Of a stretch of DNA of 64,000 nt, positions 28,309-37,248 are shown piece by piece. The translations under genes and the position numbers were made by a program. Location: contig DATMBF010000006.1 in NCBI GenBank assembly GCA_035559595.1, positions 24,600 to 88,599 of the forward strand, given 5' to 3'. Within the stretch, counting starts at the first letter, position 1. The number at the start of each line of letters is the position of its first letter. The notes beneath the pieces are model-generated. The model worked only from the letters and a program-made list of their open reading frames with translations. It was not told the DNA's origin and did no database searches. Origin of the DNA: DATMBF01 sp035559595. Its GTDB lineage: Bacteria > Bacteroidota > Ignavibacteria > UBA10030.

Positions 28309-29535
28309 CTATCGGAGGAAGCTCTTACGAACGCGATTGAGAATCTCGTTTGCTACGTCAAACTTCGGGAGTTTGGGGAGTTTTTCGACTGAACCGGATT
28401 TGTCGATGATCGTCACAACATTGGTGTCAACGGCGAAACCGGCCCCTTCATCGCGAAGACTGTTTAACACGATAAAATCGAGATTCTTCTTCTGAAGCTT
28501 CTCCCTTGCGTTAGCCAATTCATCGTCGGTTTCCAGCGCGAAGCCGACCAGAATCGTGCCGTTCTTCTTTTCTCCCAACGCGCGGAGAATATCAACGGTT
28601 TTGGTGAGTTTGATCTCGGGGGTTAATCCTGTTTCCGTCTTCTTGATTTTCGATTGCGTCTTCGATTCAGGAGTAAAGTCCGCCACTGCCGCCGCCATGA
28701 TCACTGCATCGACATTTTTAGCACTGGCCAGGACGGCTTCCAACATTTCTTGCGCTGATTCGACATCGATACGCTCCACATTCCGGGGAGTCTGGAGAGA
28801 AACGGGTCCACTCACGAGTGTCACCGACGCGCCCCGCAAGGCCGCAGCCGTCGCAATGGCGAATCCCATCTTCCCCGAAGATCTGTTCCCGATGAATCGC
28901 ACCGGATCGATCGGTTCGTACGTCGGACCGGCTGTCACCAGAATTTTCTTTCCTTCGAGATCGCGATTGGTCTTTGCCAGAACGCCGCGAACGAATGAGA
29001 GAATCGATTGCACTTCCGGCAACCGTCCCGGCCCTTCGAGGCCGCTCGCATGCTCTCCTTCCTCTGCCGGAATCACAAAGAAGCCGCGCTCGCGCAGAAG
29101 CGACAGATTCTGTTGCGTGGTGGGGTTAAGGAACATATCAGCGTCCATTGTCGGCGCCAGGACAATCGGGCGTGTGCACGCCAGCGCAACAACCGTCAGG
29201 AGGTTATCGGCTAGTCCGTACGTGAGCTTCGCAATGGTGTTTGCGGATGCGGGGGCAATCAGGAACAGATCAGCCCAGTTGGCAAGGTCAATGTGCCGCG
29301 TACCGATTTCGGACTTCGTCGTTTGGTTGGATTCCCAGAGGTCAGTCGCAACCTCATTGCCGCTGAGAGCCGAGAATGTTAGCGGCGTAACGAACTTGGT
29401 GGCGGAGTTCGTCATAACAACTTTTACCTCCGCGCCCTCTTTCACCAGTTCCCGCACCAGATAGCAGACTTTGTAGGCAGCAATCCCGCCCGTGACACCA
29501 ATGAGAATTCGTTTGCTGTTGAAGCCACCCGCCAT
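28309..29535 (-). CDS. coaBC: CoaBC: phosphopantothenoylcysteine synthetase/decarboxylase
   Basis: 408-residue bifunctional enzyme of coenzyme A synthesis. The N-terminal flavin decarboxylase CoaC has ILIGVTGGIAAYKVCYLVREL, the FMN-binding IAPASANTIAKL and the PTMDADMF motif. The C-terminal synthetase CoaB has VTAGPTYEPIDPVRFIGNRSSGKMGFAIA. I use the ATG at 29535, because the longer frame is antisense-like, Arg/Lys-rich sequence inside rpoZ. It starts just after the rpoZ stop. Confidence 0.95.
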   Translation of the reverse strand: MAGGFNSKRILIGVTGGIAAYKVCYLVRELVKEGAEVKVVMTNSATKFVTPLTFSALSGNEVATDLWESNQTTKSEIGTRHIDLANWADLFLIAPASANTIAKLTYGLADNLLTVVALACTRPIVLAPTMDADMFLNPTTQQNLSLLRERGFFVIPAEEGEHASGLEGPGRLPEVQSILSFVRGVLAKTNRDLEGKKILVTAGPTYEPIDPVRFIGNRSSGKMGFAIATAAALRGASVTLVSGPVSLQTPRNVERIDVESAQEMLEAVLASAKNVDAVIMAAAVADFTPESKTQSKIKKTETGLTPEIKLTKTVDILRALGEKKNGTILVGFALETDDELANAREKLQKKNLDFIVLNSLRDEGAGFAVDTNVVTIIDKSGSVEKLPKLPKFDVANEILNRVRKSFLR

Positions 29536-29539
29536 GGGG

Positions 29540-29887
29540 TTACTCGCCCTCTTCTTCTTCCTCGGTTTTCTTCTCGACGACCTCAGGCTCTTTGTATCGC
29601 CACGCAATCTTTTTCTCGGCAAGTTCCTGAAGCGCAACCTCCGTCGGCTTCGGACGCTTCTCAAACTCCATGCTGATCTTGAGTTGATCGGGATTCACTG
29701 TGTTATCGAGTTCTTCCTCCGTCTCCGTCGTCGTCGAAAGTTGCTGGAGTGTCTCAACGCGTTGATTAAACTCGATTTTAATATCCTGATGAATCTGTCG
29801 TGCACGTCGTGCCGTAACAACGATCGCCTCATAGAGACTACCGGCACTTCTTGTAAATTTCTCCATATCCATCGGTCGTACTGCCAT
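29540..29887 (-). CDS. rpoZ: RNA polymerase omega subunit
   Basis: 115 residues; assists assembly of RNA polymerase by binding beta'. Seen: KFTRSAGSLYEAIVVTARRARQIH, the omega core, and PTEVALQELAEKKIAWRY near the end, then an acidic tail EKKTEEEEEGE. Longer than E. coli omega, as usual in Bacteroidota and relatives. It lies between gmk and coaBC, the order usual for this gene. Confidence 0.93.
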   Translation of the reverse strand: MAVRPMDMEKFTRSAGSLYEAIVVTARRARQIHQDIKIEFNQRVETLQQLSTTTETEEELDNTVNPDQLKISMEFEKRPKPTEVALQELAEKKIAWRYKEPEVVEKKTEEEEEGE

Positions 29888-29902
29888 AGCGTGACTTCTC
29901 CT

Positions 29903-30499
29903 TTATGATGATGCGTGTTGAATTGAAACTAAACTCGTATGATTTGCAATGATCTTGTCAACCTGGTCGATCGCCGTGGAAAGATCATCGTTCACTACCT
30001 GAAAATCAAATTGATCTGCCTGCTGCAGTTCCATCGAGACGCGTTCCAAACGACGCTTTAGAGCAGCTTCATCCTCCGTTTTCCGATTCGTCAGTCGCTC
30101 TTTGAGCGCCTCGAAACTCGGGGGCTTAATAAAGATCAAGATTGCTTCGCTCCCGTACTTCTTCTTTATTGAGAGAGCTCCTTTCACATCCACATCGAAC
30201 AGCATCACCTCTCCCCGTGAAAGTGCACGATCAACTTCGGATTTCAACGTCCCGTAGTAGTTGCCGTAAATCTCCTCCCATTCTACAAGCTCTCCCCGTT
30301 CCACGCGCGACGTGAATTCTTCCTTCGTCAGAAAGAAGTAATCTTTCCCTTCGACTTCACCCGGTCGTTTGGCGCGAGTGGTTGCCGATACCGAGAAGAG
30401 CATCATCGGGTACTTCTTCATGATGGCCTTGGCAATCGTGGTCTTCCCGCTTCCACTGGGGGCCGAGATGACAATCAGTTTTCCGCGATTGCCGCCCAT
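29903..30499 (-). CDS. gmk: Guanylate kinase
   Basis: 198-residue cytoplasmic kinase converting GMP to GDP. Seen: the P-loop SAPSGSGKTTIAKAI, the GMP-binding region SATTRAKRPGEVEGKDYFFLTKEEF, and the lid/C-terminal RLTNRKTEDEAALKRRLERVSMEL. ATG at 30499, six bases after the yicC stop; rpoZ follows closely, so one operon. Confidence 0.96.
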   Translation of the reverse strand: MGGNRGKLIVISAPSGSGKTTIAKAIMKKYPMMLFSVSATTRAKRPGEVEGKDYFFLTKEEFTSRVERGELVEWEEIYGNYYGTLKSEVDRALSRGEVMLFDVDVKGALSIKKKYGSEAILIFIKPPSFEALKERLTNRKTEDEAALKRRLERVSMELQQADQFDFQVVNDDLSTAIDQVDKIIANHTSLVSIQHASS

Positions 30500-30505
30500 G
30501 TTCGC

Positions 30506-31387
30506 TTATTCAATATTCTGCAATTGTTCCCGCATCTTCTCAAGCTCTTCCTTCACACGCACAACAAGGTGCGCGATCTCCGCGTCGTTCGACTTCGCGC
30601 CGATGGTGTTCGCTTCCCGGTTCATCTCCTGAATGAGGAAATTGAGCTTACGCCCGGCCGCCTCATCATCCCGAATCGCTTCGAGAAAGAACTTGTTGTG
30701 ACTCCGGAATCTCACGCACTCTTCGGTGACATCAAGCTTCTCGGCCAACAGAGCGATCTCGAGCTCAAGCCTATTCTGATCGATAACAGTTTTGTCCTCC
30801 AACAGCAGTGCGATTCGCTCCTGCAATCGCTGTCGTTCCGCAGGAATTCGCCCTTTGGCCAGAGCTTCAATTCTGTCGACCGTCTCTTCCAGCCACCGAA
30901 GGCGCTTCGTGAGATCCTTTGCCAGCTCCGCTCCTTCATTCTTCCGCATCGTATTCATCTCTTCCAACGCAGCGCGAACTGCCGACGCCACAACCTCCCA
31001 CTGCTCATCGTCACCCTGCGTGATCTCCAGCGGCTCAAAAACGTCGGAGAAGGTCAGAAGATGGGCAAGCTTCACAGGCTCGCGGAGCTTCACTGTTTTG
31101 CGAAGATCGTTGAGAAGCTTATGATACGCTTTAGCAGCCGAGGTGTTGATCCTGAGCGGAGCAAGACCGTTTGTGTTGGTCTCAACGCTCACGCTGACAT
31201 TGATTTTGCCGCGCTGGACGTAAGAACGAACAATCTCCCGTACATCATTCTCCCGCTGTGAGAACGTGCGGGGAAGTCGGGAAAACACTTCGAGAAACCG
31301 ACTGTTGACGCTTCTGACCTCAACAATCGCGGTCGTCCCATCGCGTGTGTATTTTCCCCGGCCGAAGCCGGTCATGCTGACGATCAA
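30506..31387 (-). CDS. yicC: YicC-family endoribonuclease
   Basis: 293-residue YicC family protein; family members are endoribonucleases that act on small RNAs. Seen: the N-terminal signature MTGFGRG with EVRSVNSRFLEVFSRLPR, and the C-terminal DUF1732 end KLNFLIQEMNREANTIGAKSNDAEIAHLVVRVKEELEKMREQLQNIE. I take the TTG at 31387 (giving MIVSMTGFGRG, matching the usual MI.SMTGFGR start). AAGGAA lies four bases upstream; the ATG at 31375 is the alternative. First gene of yicC-gmk-rpoZ-coaBC. Confidence 0.93.
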   Translation of the reverse strand: MIVSMTGFGRGKYTRDGTTAIVEVRSVNSRFLEVFSRLPRTFSQRENDVREIVRSYVQRGKINVSVSVETNTNGLAPLRINTSAAKAYHKLLNDLRKTVKLREPVKLAHLLTFSDVFEPLEITQGDDEQWEVVASAVRAALEEMNTMRKNEGAELAKDLTKRLRWLEETVDRIEALAKGRIPAERQRLQERIALLLEDKTVIDQNRLELEIALLAEKLDVTEECVRFRSHNKFFLEAIRDDEAAGRKLNFLIQEMNREANTIGAKSNDAEIAHLVVRVKEELEKMREQLQNIE

Positions 31388-31497
31388 TCCGGTTTCCTTA
31401 TCACTCGAGACTCCTGAAAGGTACGCAACTTTCGCTTCGGCGGCAAGAAAATTGATTTTCCTTCCAATTTTGCAGACTTTCTTGATTGATCGCCTCC

Positions 31498-33255
31498 ATG
31501 ATCTCCAATTATTACACGCTTCGCGTTCTTGCGGAAGATCTTTCCTCCAACCTGCGCGGCGGACGGATTCAGCAGATCTTTTCTCAAGAAAAGGACGAAC
31601 TCATCCTCCAGTTTACTCCTCAGTCTGAACGAGAATGGGTTGTTGTGCGTTGCGATCCCGCACGGAATGCACTTTATGCGCGCCGTGAGTTTCATCGAGC
31701 GAAAAGGAATTCCATTGATTTGCTCCCGGAGATCGTTGGCTCAACAGTCGAGGCCGTAGCCATTCACCCATTCGACCGCATCTTCCGTATCCAAACGCAC
31801 GATGGCAACTCTCTCATGATCGAACTGTTCGGGTCAAAAGCGAATGTCCTCGTCGTGGACGGGGCCGGAAAAATTCTCGCTGCGTTCCTCCGCCCGAAAG
31901 ACCTGGTTGGAATATCATTTGAAGAACACACCGGCAGACACCTGACCGACTGGCAAACCGAAGCCCGATTGCCTGATCAGAACGAATTTGAGCATCAGCT
32001 TACGGCCATTGGACATGTTTCTCTGTTTGGTGCTCTGAAGAAGATCCTGCCGCAGTTTGGAAGCGTGCTTCTCAAGGAAGTTCTTTTCCGCGCAGGCATC
32101 GCTCAAGACGCGGCTGTTGCGCAGCTGACAACAAGAGACAGGGAGGGAATCTTCAACCAGGCCAAAACCGTTCACAGGCAACTCACGGAGGAACCGTACG
32201 CCAGACTGTATTACGAAAATAAGGTTCCTATCCTCTTTTCACTCATTTCGCTCCAGCATTTACAGGGATTGGAGGAACACCGGTTCCCCTCGGTCCATGA
32301 AGCAATCCGGACAATGATTGCTTCATCGGGAAGACAGAAAAGCTTTTTTCAGGTAAGAGAAGATGCGCTTCGAAAACTCCGACAAGCGGTGGAAAAGACA
32401 GAGCGAACACTCAAGAAGGTTGAAGAGGAGGCGAAGCTTCTGGAGCGGGCCGGGGAATATGAACTCTACGCCAAGCTCCTCATGGCCAATCTCTCTTCGC
32501 TTGCAAAAGGGATGAAGGAGGCGACCCTCGAGAACCTTTATTCGCCTTCGCGTGAGCGCGTAACAATTCCCTTGGAGCCGAGTCTTCTACCTTCAAAAAA
32601 TGCAGAACGATACTTCGAAAAGGCAAAGAAATCCCGCAGGGCATTTGAGGAGTCGAAGGAACGAATCGACAGATTACATGAAGAGTGGGAGATGTTGAAC
32701 GAGTTGATGAGAGAGCTTGAAACCATTCAGACGGAGGATCGTTTTCGCGAGTTCCTTTCCCGGCATGAGAGGAGGCTTACAGCTGCCGGCATTCGTTCGG
32801 GCAAGCAGAAGGAGAAAGAAGAGAGAGCGCGGGTACCCTTCAGAGTCTTCGCGGTAGAGGGAGGATTCACTGTCTGGGTGGGAAAAAGTAATGAGAACAA
32901 CGATCTGCTGACGTTGAAATATGCAAAGCCGAATGATCTTTGGTTTCACGTCCGTGCGGCAAGTGGCTCACACGTCGTGCTGAAAATGGAAACCGGAAAG
33001 GGCGAGCCCGGCAAACGAACGCTGGAACAAGCTGCTGCCATTGCAGCCTACTATAGCAAGATGAAGACAGCAAAACATGTACCCGTTGCAATGACGTTGA
33101 AAAAGTACGTTCGTAAACCGAAGGGCGCACCGGCAGGAACAGTAACAATCGAACGGGAAAAGCTGATCTTTGTCGATCCCGGTCTTCCGAACGATTCGAA
33201 AAACTCTGTGGATGAAAAGAGCGAAAGATTTGATTCTGGTGTGGACTCTCGGTAA
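31498..33255 (+). CDS. rqcH: RqcH (NFACT-family ribosome quality control factor)
   Basis: 585-residue Rqc2/NEMF homologue that binds stalled 50S subunits and adds C-terminal alanine tails with tRNA-Ala. Seen: the NFACT-N domain with NLRGGRIQQIFSQEKDEL, a long coiled coil (about 290-450, RKLRQAVEKTERTLKKVEEEAKLLE), and the C-terminal NFACT-R domain VWVGKSNENNDLLTLKYA, NDLWFHVRAASGSHVVL, EQAAAIAAYYSK. The ATG at 31498 gives the usual MISNYYTLRVL start. Divergent from yicC. Confidence 0.93.
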   Translation: MISNYYTLRVLAEDLSSNLRGGRIQQIFSQEKDELILQFTPQSEREWVVVRCDPARNALYARREFHRAKRNSIDLLPEIVGSTVEAVAIHPFDRIFRIQTHDGNSLMIELFGSKANVLVVDGAGKILAAFLRPKDLVGISFEEHTGRHLTDWQTEARLPDQNEFEHQLTAIGHVSLFGALKKILPQFGSVLLKEVLFRAGIAQDAAVAQLTTRDREGIFNQAKTVHRQLTEEPYARLYYENKVPILFSLISLQHLQGLEEHRFPSVHEAIRTMIASSGRQKSFFQVREDALRKLRQAVEKTERTLKKVEEEAKLLERAGEYELYAKLLMANLSSLAKGMKEATLENLYSPSRERVTIPLEPSLLPSKNAERYFEKAKKSRRAFEESKERIDRLHEEWEMLNELMRELETIQTEDRFREFLSRHERRLTAAGIRSGKQKEKEERARVPFRVFAVEGGFTVWVGKSNENNDLLTLKYAKPNDLWFHVRAASGSHVVLKMETGKGEPGKRTLEQAAAIAAYYSKMKTAKHVPVAMTLKKYVRKPKGAPAGTVTIEREKLIFVDPGLPNDSKNSVDEKSERFDSGVDSR

Positions 33256-33311
33256 GATGCAATCACTATTCATCACTCTTTGACCATACTGTTCGACGCA
33301 GTGGTATTCCC

Positions 33312-34436
33312 ATGTCACACTTCACTCCACCTGTTGCCATCTTTGTAACGATCTTCTTCACCCTTCAACCCGATGTCTTCAGTCAGGAGACGGAAGAGCT
33401 TCAGCTCGAGCAACTCTCGGGGAGGCAGATTTACACTCTGTTTTGTTCACGATGTCATGCTGAGGACGGAACGGGGAACATCGATCCAGAGATGATCGCC
33501 GGTATGGAAGCTCCACCCCCTGATCTCACGGATGGCTATTTCAACTCGCGAGAAAAGCGGAAAGACTGGTTCGCCGTTATTGCTCACGGTGGTAGCGTGC
33601 GAGGACTCTCCATGTCCATGCCTGCATGGGGGCATGTTCTCTCGGAGCGTCAGATCAACGAAACAATTGAGTATATCAAGGGATTCGTCGATCAACGAGC
33701 TTATCCGCAAGGAGAACTGAATTTCTTTCGCGGTCACTACACAACGAAAGCCTTTGTCGAACAAGAGGCTCTTCTGATTCCGACCTACCAAAGCCGAAAC
33801 ACGCCAACCGGCACTGTAGGTGAGTCAAAGCTCACGCTTTACTACGCAAATCGGTTTGGAAGAAGATTTCAGTACGAAGCGAAACTTCCTTTCCACATGG
33901 CCGCTTCAAGCACATCGACGGCCACAGGAATAGGGAATCTTGAAGTGGGATTGAAGTATGCTTTCTACGACGATTACCGATCGCTGACGATCTTGACGGC
34001 CGGAATAGAGGCCGCGCTTCCTCCCGTCAGCGAGACAAACGGTTTTGGCTCCGGCACGGTCGCACTCATCCCTTATCTCGCAGCCGGACAGGGTGTAGGC
34101 AACCTTCTGCAGGTTTCGACCAGCGTCAAACTCGAGACTCCCCTGGACCGAGCGAAAGGGGACCCGGAACTCAGGGCAGCTCTCCTTGGCATGCTGACGA
34201 TTCACGAAACGAAGCAGGGATTCTTTCCGGGGATAGAGTTCTTCGGAAGAAAGAACCTTTCGAATTCAAATTACACCCTTTCCATCGTCCCGCAAATCTA
34301 CTGGGGCATCACGACGCGTGGTCATTTGGCGATTTCCTTCGGTGCGGAACTTCCCGTCGCTGGAATCAGACCCTTCGATCGTCGATTTGTGGCATTCTTC
34401 CTCTGGGATTATGTTGATGGGGGATTGTGGTGGTAA
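33312..34436 (+). CDS. Cytochrome c domain fused to an outer-membrane porin-like domain
   Basis: 374 residues. Signal peptide (MSHFTPPVAIFVTIFFTLQPDVFSQ), then a small c-type cytochrome domain with one haem site CSRCH near 48-52 and a likely Met ligand in MSMPAWGHVLS (about 98-108), ending near 120 (INETIEYIKGFV). The remaining 250 residues are alternating strands (SKLTLYYANRFGRRFQYEAKLPF, LAISFGAELPVAG) like a transporter-type outer-membrane barrel, ending in aromatic LWW. No lipobox. It might pass electrons at the outer membrane; this is inferred. Confidence 0.75.
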   Translation: MSHFTPPVAIFVTIFFTLQPDVFSQETEELQLEQLSGRQIYTLFCSRCHAEDGTGNIDPEMIAGMEAPPPDLTDGYFNSREKRKDWFAVIAHGGSVRGLSMSMPAWGHVLSERQINETIEYIKGFVDQRAYPQGELNFFRGHYTTKAFVEQEALLIPTYQSRNTPTGTVGESKLTLYYANRFGRRFQYEAKLPFHMAASSTSTATGIGNLEVGLKYAFYDDYRSLTILTAGIEAALPPVSETNGFGSGTVALIPYLAAGQGVGNLLQVSTSVKLETPLDRAKGDPELRAALLGMLTIHETKQGFFPGIEFFGRKNLSNSNYTLSIVPQIYWGITTRGHLAISFGAELPVAGIRPFDRRFVAFFLWDYVDGGLWW

Positions 34437-34671
34437 GAGCGGAAAACAGACTTTCGATTCTCTTCGAGCCTCGGCAAAGATATTTCTGAATATCACACCA
34501 AGCGTTCGCCGTGGCGGAGAGATGGAACTGCTTGAGTTGGCTTTCCATCCTGATTGCACAACGAACAGATCCTGTTTCGTCAACTCTACGGCCATCAATC
34601 CGCTTCGGACAGTGGTCTCGAAATTCGCGGTAAGCTCGACAGGCGTCGAGAATTCCGGTCTGCCCAATTGA
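34437..34671 (+). pseudogene. PQQ-dependent sugar dehydrogenase, N-terminal remnant
   Basis: One plus frame reads KIFLNITPSVRRGGEMELLELAFHPD, then C-T-T-N-R-S-C-F-V-N and RTVVSKFAVSSTGVE. This matches the blade pattern (VFLDI...GGE.GLLGLAFHPD....FYVNYT...TVVS.F.VS) of soluble aldose sugar dehydrogenases. There is no start codon of its own and it stops after about 75 codons, so it is a fragment. Confidence 0.6.
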
Positions 34672-34724
34672 TTTTCCCGCTTGCATTCTCTACATTCGAG
34701 CGTCACAATTCTCGGGAGGCTTCT

Positions 34725-35222
34725 ATGAAGTCCACGTTCCTCAGCTTCGTCACCCTCTTCTCGATGCTTTGCGGCGGTGCCTATGCACAAGACCCACGCG
34801 TGCTTGAAGCCCGCGTGAGTGACCTTGAACGCCGTGTACGCGCGCTCGAAGAGAAATTCGGTATGTCAAGCGCCGCGACCGTAGGTGAAACAAAGCCTGT
34901 TGACACGAGACAAGCTCTGATAGATAATCGAGATGAGATTATGAAAGAGATCCAGAAGTGGGCAGGATTCGCTTATAAGCATCGCACGCTCCCTGCAAAC
35001 CGGGGTGGAGGTGGCGGAAGCTATCTCGGATTTGTCATCCCTCGCGAAGTTGCCTCGACTGTCGAGGGAACGATTTCTGCCGTCGTCGAAGCCGATCTTG
35101 TAACACTGACGATGGAATCCTCAAAAGGGTTTGGCGCGGTAAGCGTCAAAATCGGACCTGACGGCCGATTTGTTCCCGGCACGCTCACGTTCACCGGGGA
35201 ATTCGCAAAACCGATCGAGTAG
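34725..35222 (+). CDS. Secreted protein with N-terminal coiled coil, unknown function
   Basis: 165 residues. Signal peptide MKSTFLSFVTLFSMLCGGAYAQ, then a short heptad coiled coil (VLEARVSDLERRVRALEEKFG), a spacer, and a compact domain with ANRGGGGGSYLGFVIPREVA and a strand-rich end. GGGAGG lies upstream of the ATG at 34725. The slc13 gene begins 5 nt later, so they are probably co-transcribed. No family recognised. Confidence 0.7.
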   Translation: MKSTFLSFVTLFSMLCGGAYAQDPRVLEARVSDLERRVRALEEKFGMSSAATVGETKPVDTRQALIDNRDEIMKEIQKWAGFAYKHRTLPANRGGGGGSYLGFVIPREVASTVEGTISAVVEADLVTLTMESSKGFGAVSVKIGPDGRFVPGTLTFTGEFAKPIE

Positions 35223-35227
35223 GACCG

Positions 35228-36808
35228 TTGAAGCTGACTGTGAACGCGAAACTCATCGGCTTCGTTCTCGGCCTCGCCTCATTCGTTCTCATTCTGTCCC
35301 TTCCCATCTTCCCCGCATTTCACTCCGCCGCTTTCGACTTCACCGAGGAGCAGATGGCACCGACAAATCCTTTCGAGATTGCACGTTCGATGCAGATCGC
35401 GCTCGCTCTCCTCGTCCTGATGGTTATCTGGTGGATCACGGAAGCGATCCCCCTACCTGCAACGGCGCTTTTGCCTGCTGTTGTGCTTCCGTTCTTCCAG
35501 CTTGCGGGGGTGGAATCCTCCAATACCTACTTCTTCACACCCAAAAACATCCTTGTTAACTATGCAAATCCGGTCATCTTCCTCTTTCTCGGCGGATTCC
35601 TGATGGCGGCAGCAATGCAGAAATGGCGGCTCGATCGACGCCTGACGCTCTGGCTTCTCACGCGAGGGAACCTTGCCAATGATACACATTGGGTCCTTCT
35701 CGGCATTATGGGCGTCACGGCTGCTCTCTCCATGTGGATTTCCAATACCGCGACCGCAGCGCTGATGCTCCCGCTTGGACTCGGCATTCTTTCCCTGCTC
35801 AATGTGCAAGCCGGAGAATCGAAGTTTGCCACCGCGCTGATGTTAGGGATTGCGTGGTCCGCTTCGATCGGAGGAATCGGAACACTCATCGGCACTCCGC
35901 CAAATGGCATCGCACTTGGCATCCTCAATACCAGTATGGCGACTGATCCTTCATACGTGCGCATTACATTTCTCGACTGGATGAAGTTCGGCGTTCCTTA
36001 TGTCGTTCTCATGGTTCCGGTTGCGTGGCGTGTTCTCATCAAATTGAATCCTCCCGAAGTCCGCTCTATCCCCGGCGGCAAAGAGAGACTCCTTGAGGAG
36101 AAATCACAACTTGGACCACTCACGACCGGTGAAAAGGGAACGCTGGGGATCTTCTGCCTTGCTGTTCTGTTGTGGGTGAGCAATCCGTTTTGGAATGCGA
36201 TCCTTCCTCATACATTTGCCATGAGACTGCGCTGGGTGGATGAATATGCGATCGGGATTGCTGTCGGCCTCCTCCTCTTCTTGATCCCTATTAATTTGAA
36301 GGAAGGGAAGTTTCTTCTCGACTGGCATGATACAAAGTTCGTCGATTGGGGGACGCTGCTGCTCTTCGGCGGCGGACTTGCTCTTTCCGATTTGCTGTTC
36401 AAGACCGGACTTGCAGCATGGATTGCCAAGTCCTTTGTTGGACTTATCGGATCTCCATCGATGGTAGTGATGATGCTTGCCGTTATCTTTCTGGTCGATT
36501 TCCTGACTGAAGTTACATCCAACACGGCCGTGACGACGATGGTCGTTCCGATCGTGATTTCGATTGCCCAGCAGACAGGTGGAAATCCGATCGCCCTCGC
36601 TGTCGCCACAGCACTTGCCTCTTCAATGGCATTCATGCTGCCCGTTGCCACACCGCCGAACGCGATCGTTTATGCGAGCGGCCATGTGAAACTAAAAGAC
36701 ATGATCCGCAATGGGTTTGTGCTTGATATCCTTGGTTGGCTGATGACGGTCGGTATTCTTCTCGTGTTTGCGGATTGGGTGTTTGGAGTAATAGACATCG
36801 TCGGGTAG
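35228..36808 (+). CDS. SLC13/DASS-family sodium:carboxylate symporter
   Basis: 526-residue inner-membrane transporter with about 12-14 hydrophobic helices. Seen: WWITEAIPLPATALLPAVVLP, the first Ser-Asn-Thr motif in MWISNTATAALMLPLG, the cluster GGIGTLIGTPPN, and the second half TEVTSNTAVTTMVVPI with PVATPPNAIVYASG, the two Na+/substrate sites of this family. Likely imports dicarboxylates with sodium. The start is TTG at 35228 (GTG at 35240 is the alternative). Confidence 0.92.
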   Translation: MKLTVNAKLIGFVLGLASFVLILSLPIFPAFHSAAFDFTEEQMAPTNPFEIARSMQIALALLVLMVIWWITEAIPLPATALLPAVVLPFFQLAGVESSNTYFFTPKNILVNYANPVIFLFLGGFLMAAAMQKWRLDRRLTLWLLTRGNLANDTHWVLLGIMGVTAALSMWISNTATAALMLPLGLGILSLLNVQAGESKFATALMLGIAWSASIGGIGTLIGTPPNGIALGILNTSMATDPSYVRITFLDWMKFGVPYVVLMVPVAWRVLIKLNPPEVRSIPGGKERLLEEKSQLGPLTTGEKGTLGIFCLAVLLWVSNPFWNAILPHTFAMRLRWVDEYAIGIAVGLLLFLIPINLKEGKFLLDWHDTKFVDWGTLLLFGGGLALSDLLFKTGLAAWIAKSFVGLIGSPSMVVMMLAVIFLVDFLTEVTSNTAVTTMVVPIVISIAQQTGGNPIALAVATALASSMAFMLPVATPPNAIVYASGHVKLKDMIRNGFVLDILGWLMTVGILLVFADWVFGVIDIVG

Positions 36809-36875
36809 GAGAAAGCTCCTGCCTGTCCACAGAGCGACCACACGAGTCAGAGAATCACGGCATTCATTTGCCTCA

Positions 36876-36891
36876 CCGGGAGATTTCCCGG
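36876..36891. other. Short hairpin after slc13
   Basis: CCGGGA-GATT-TCCCGG forms a 6-bp stem with a 4-nt loop about 70 nt after the transporter stop. No T-run follows, so its role as a terminator is doubtful. Confidence 0.35.
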
Positions 36892-36949
36892 GCAGTATGC
36901 TTTGTCACTTTCACTCTCAAAGAAAGAACGCTCTGAGATCTTACAAGAG

Positions 36950-37248
36950 ATGAATTTTGCTCCAATCATTTTTGATGCTTTCACGTTCTATGCCAACAGG
37001 CGTTACCTCCCTTATGATCATTTACGGGAATACGCAAAGCAGGGCTCGTTGAAAATCCTGCTCATTGGGAATGGAAGCGGCAAGGCATTCCCATCGACGA
37101 AAAAGACGAAGTGATCGACTGCACGGTTGCAGAGATGGACGTTCGAGGACGACTCTTCTATCGAGATAGCCTAGGGAGACAGATCTCCTGCTTTGTCTAC
37201 AGAGACCATCTTGACCGAAATTCATGTTCTTCAAATTCTCTCCGTTAA
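36950..37248 (+). pseudogene. Frameshifted small hypothetical gene
   Basis: Frame 1 from the ATG at 36950 reads MNFAPIIFDAFTFYANRRYL, PYDHLREYAKQG. From about 37045 the neighbouring frame continues plausibly as HWEWKRQGIPIDEKDEVID, CTVAEMDVRGRLFYRDSLG, RQISCFVYRDHLDRN to a stop at 37248, inside the next gene. Frame 1 itself drifts into low-complexity GNGSGKAFPSTKKTK and stops. A one-base shift near 37045 would restore a protein of about 95 residues. No family recognised. Confidence 0.45.
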
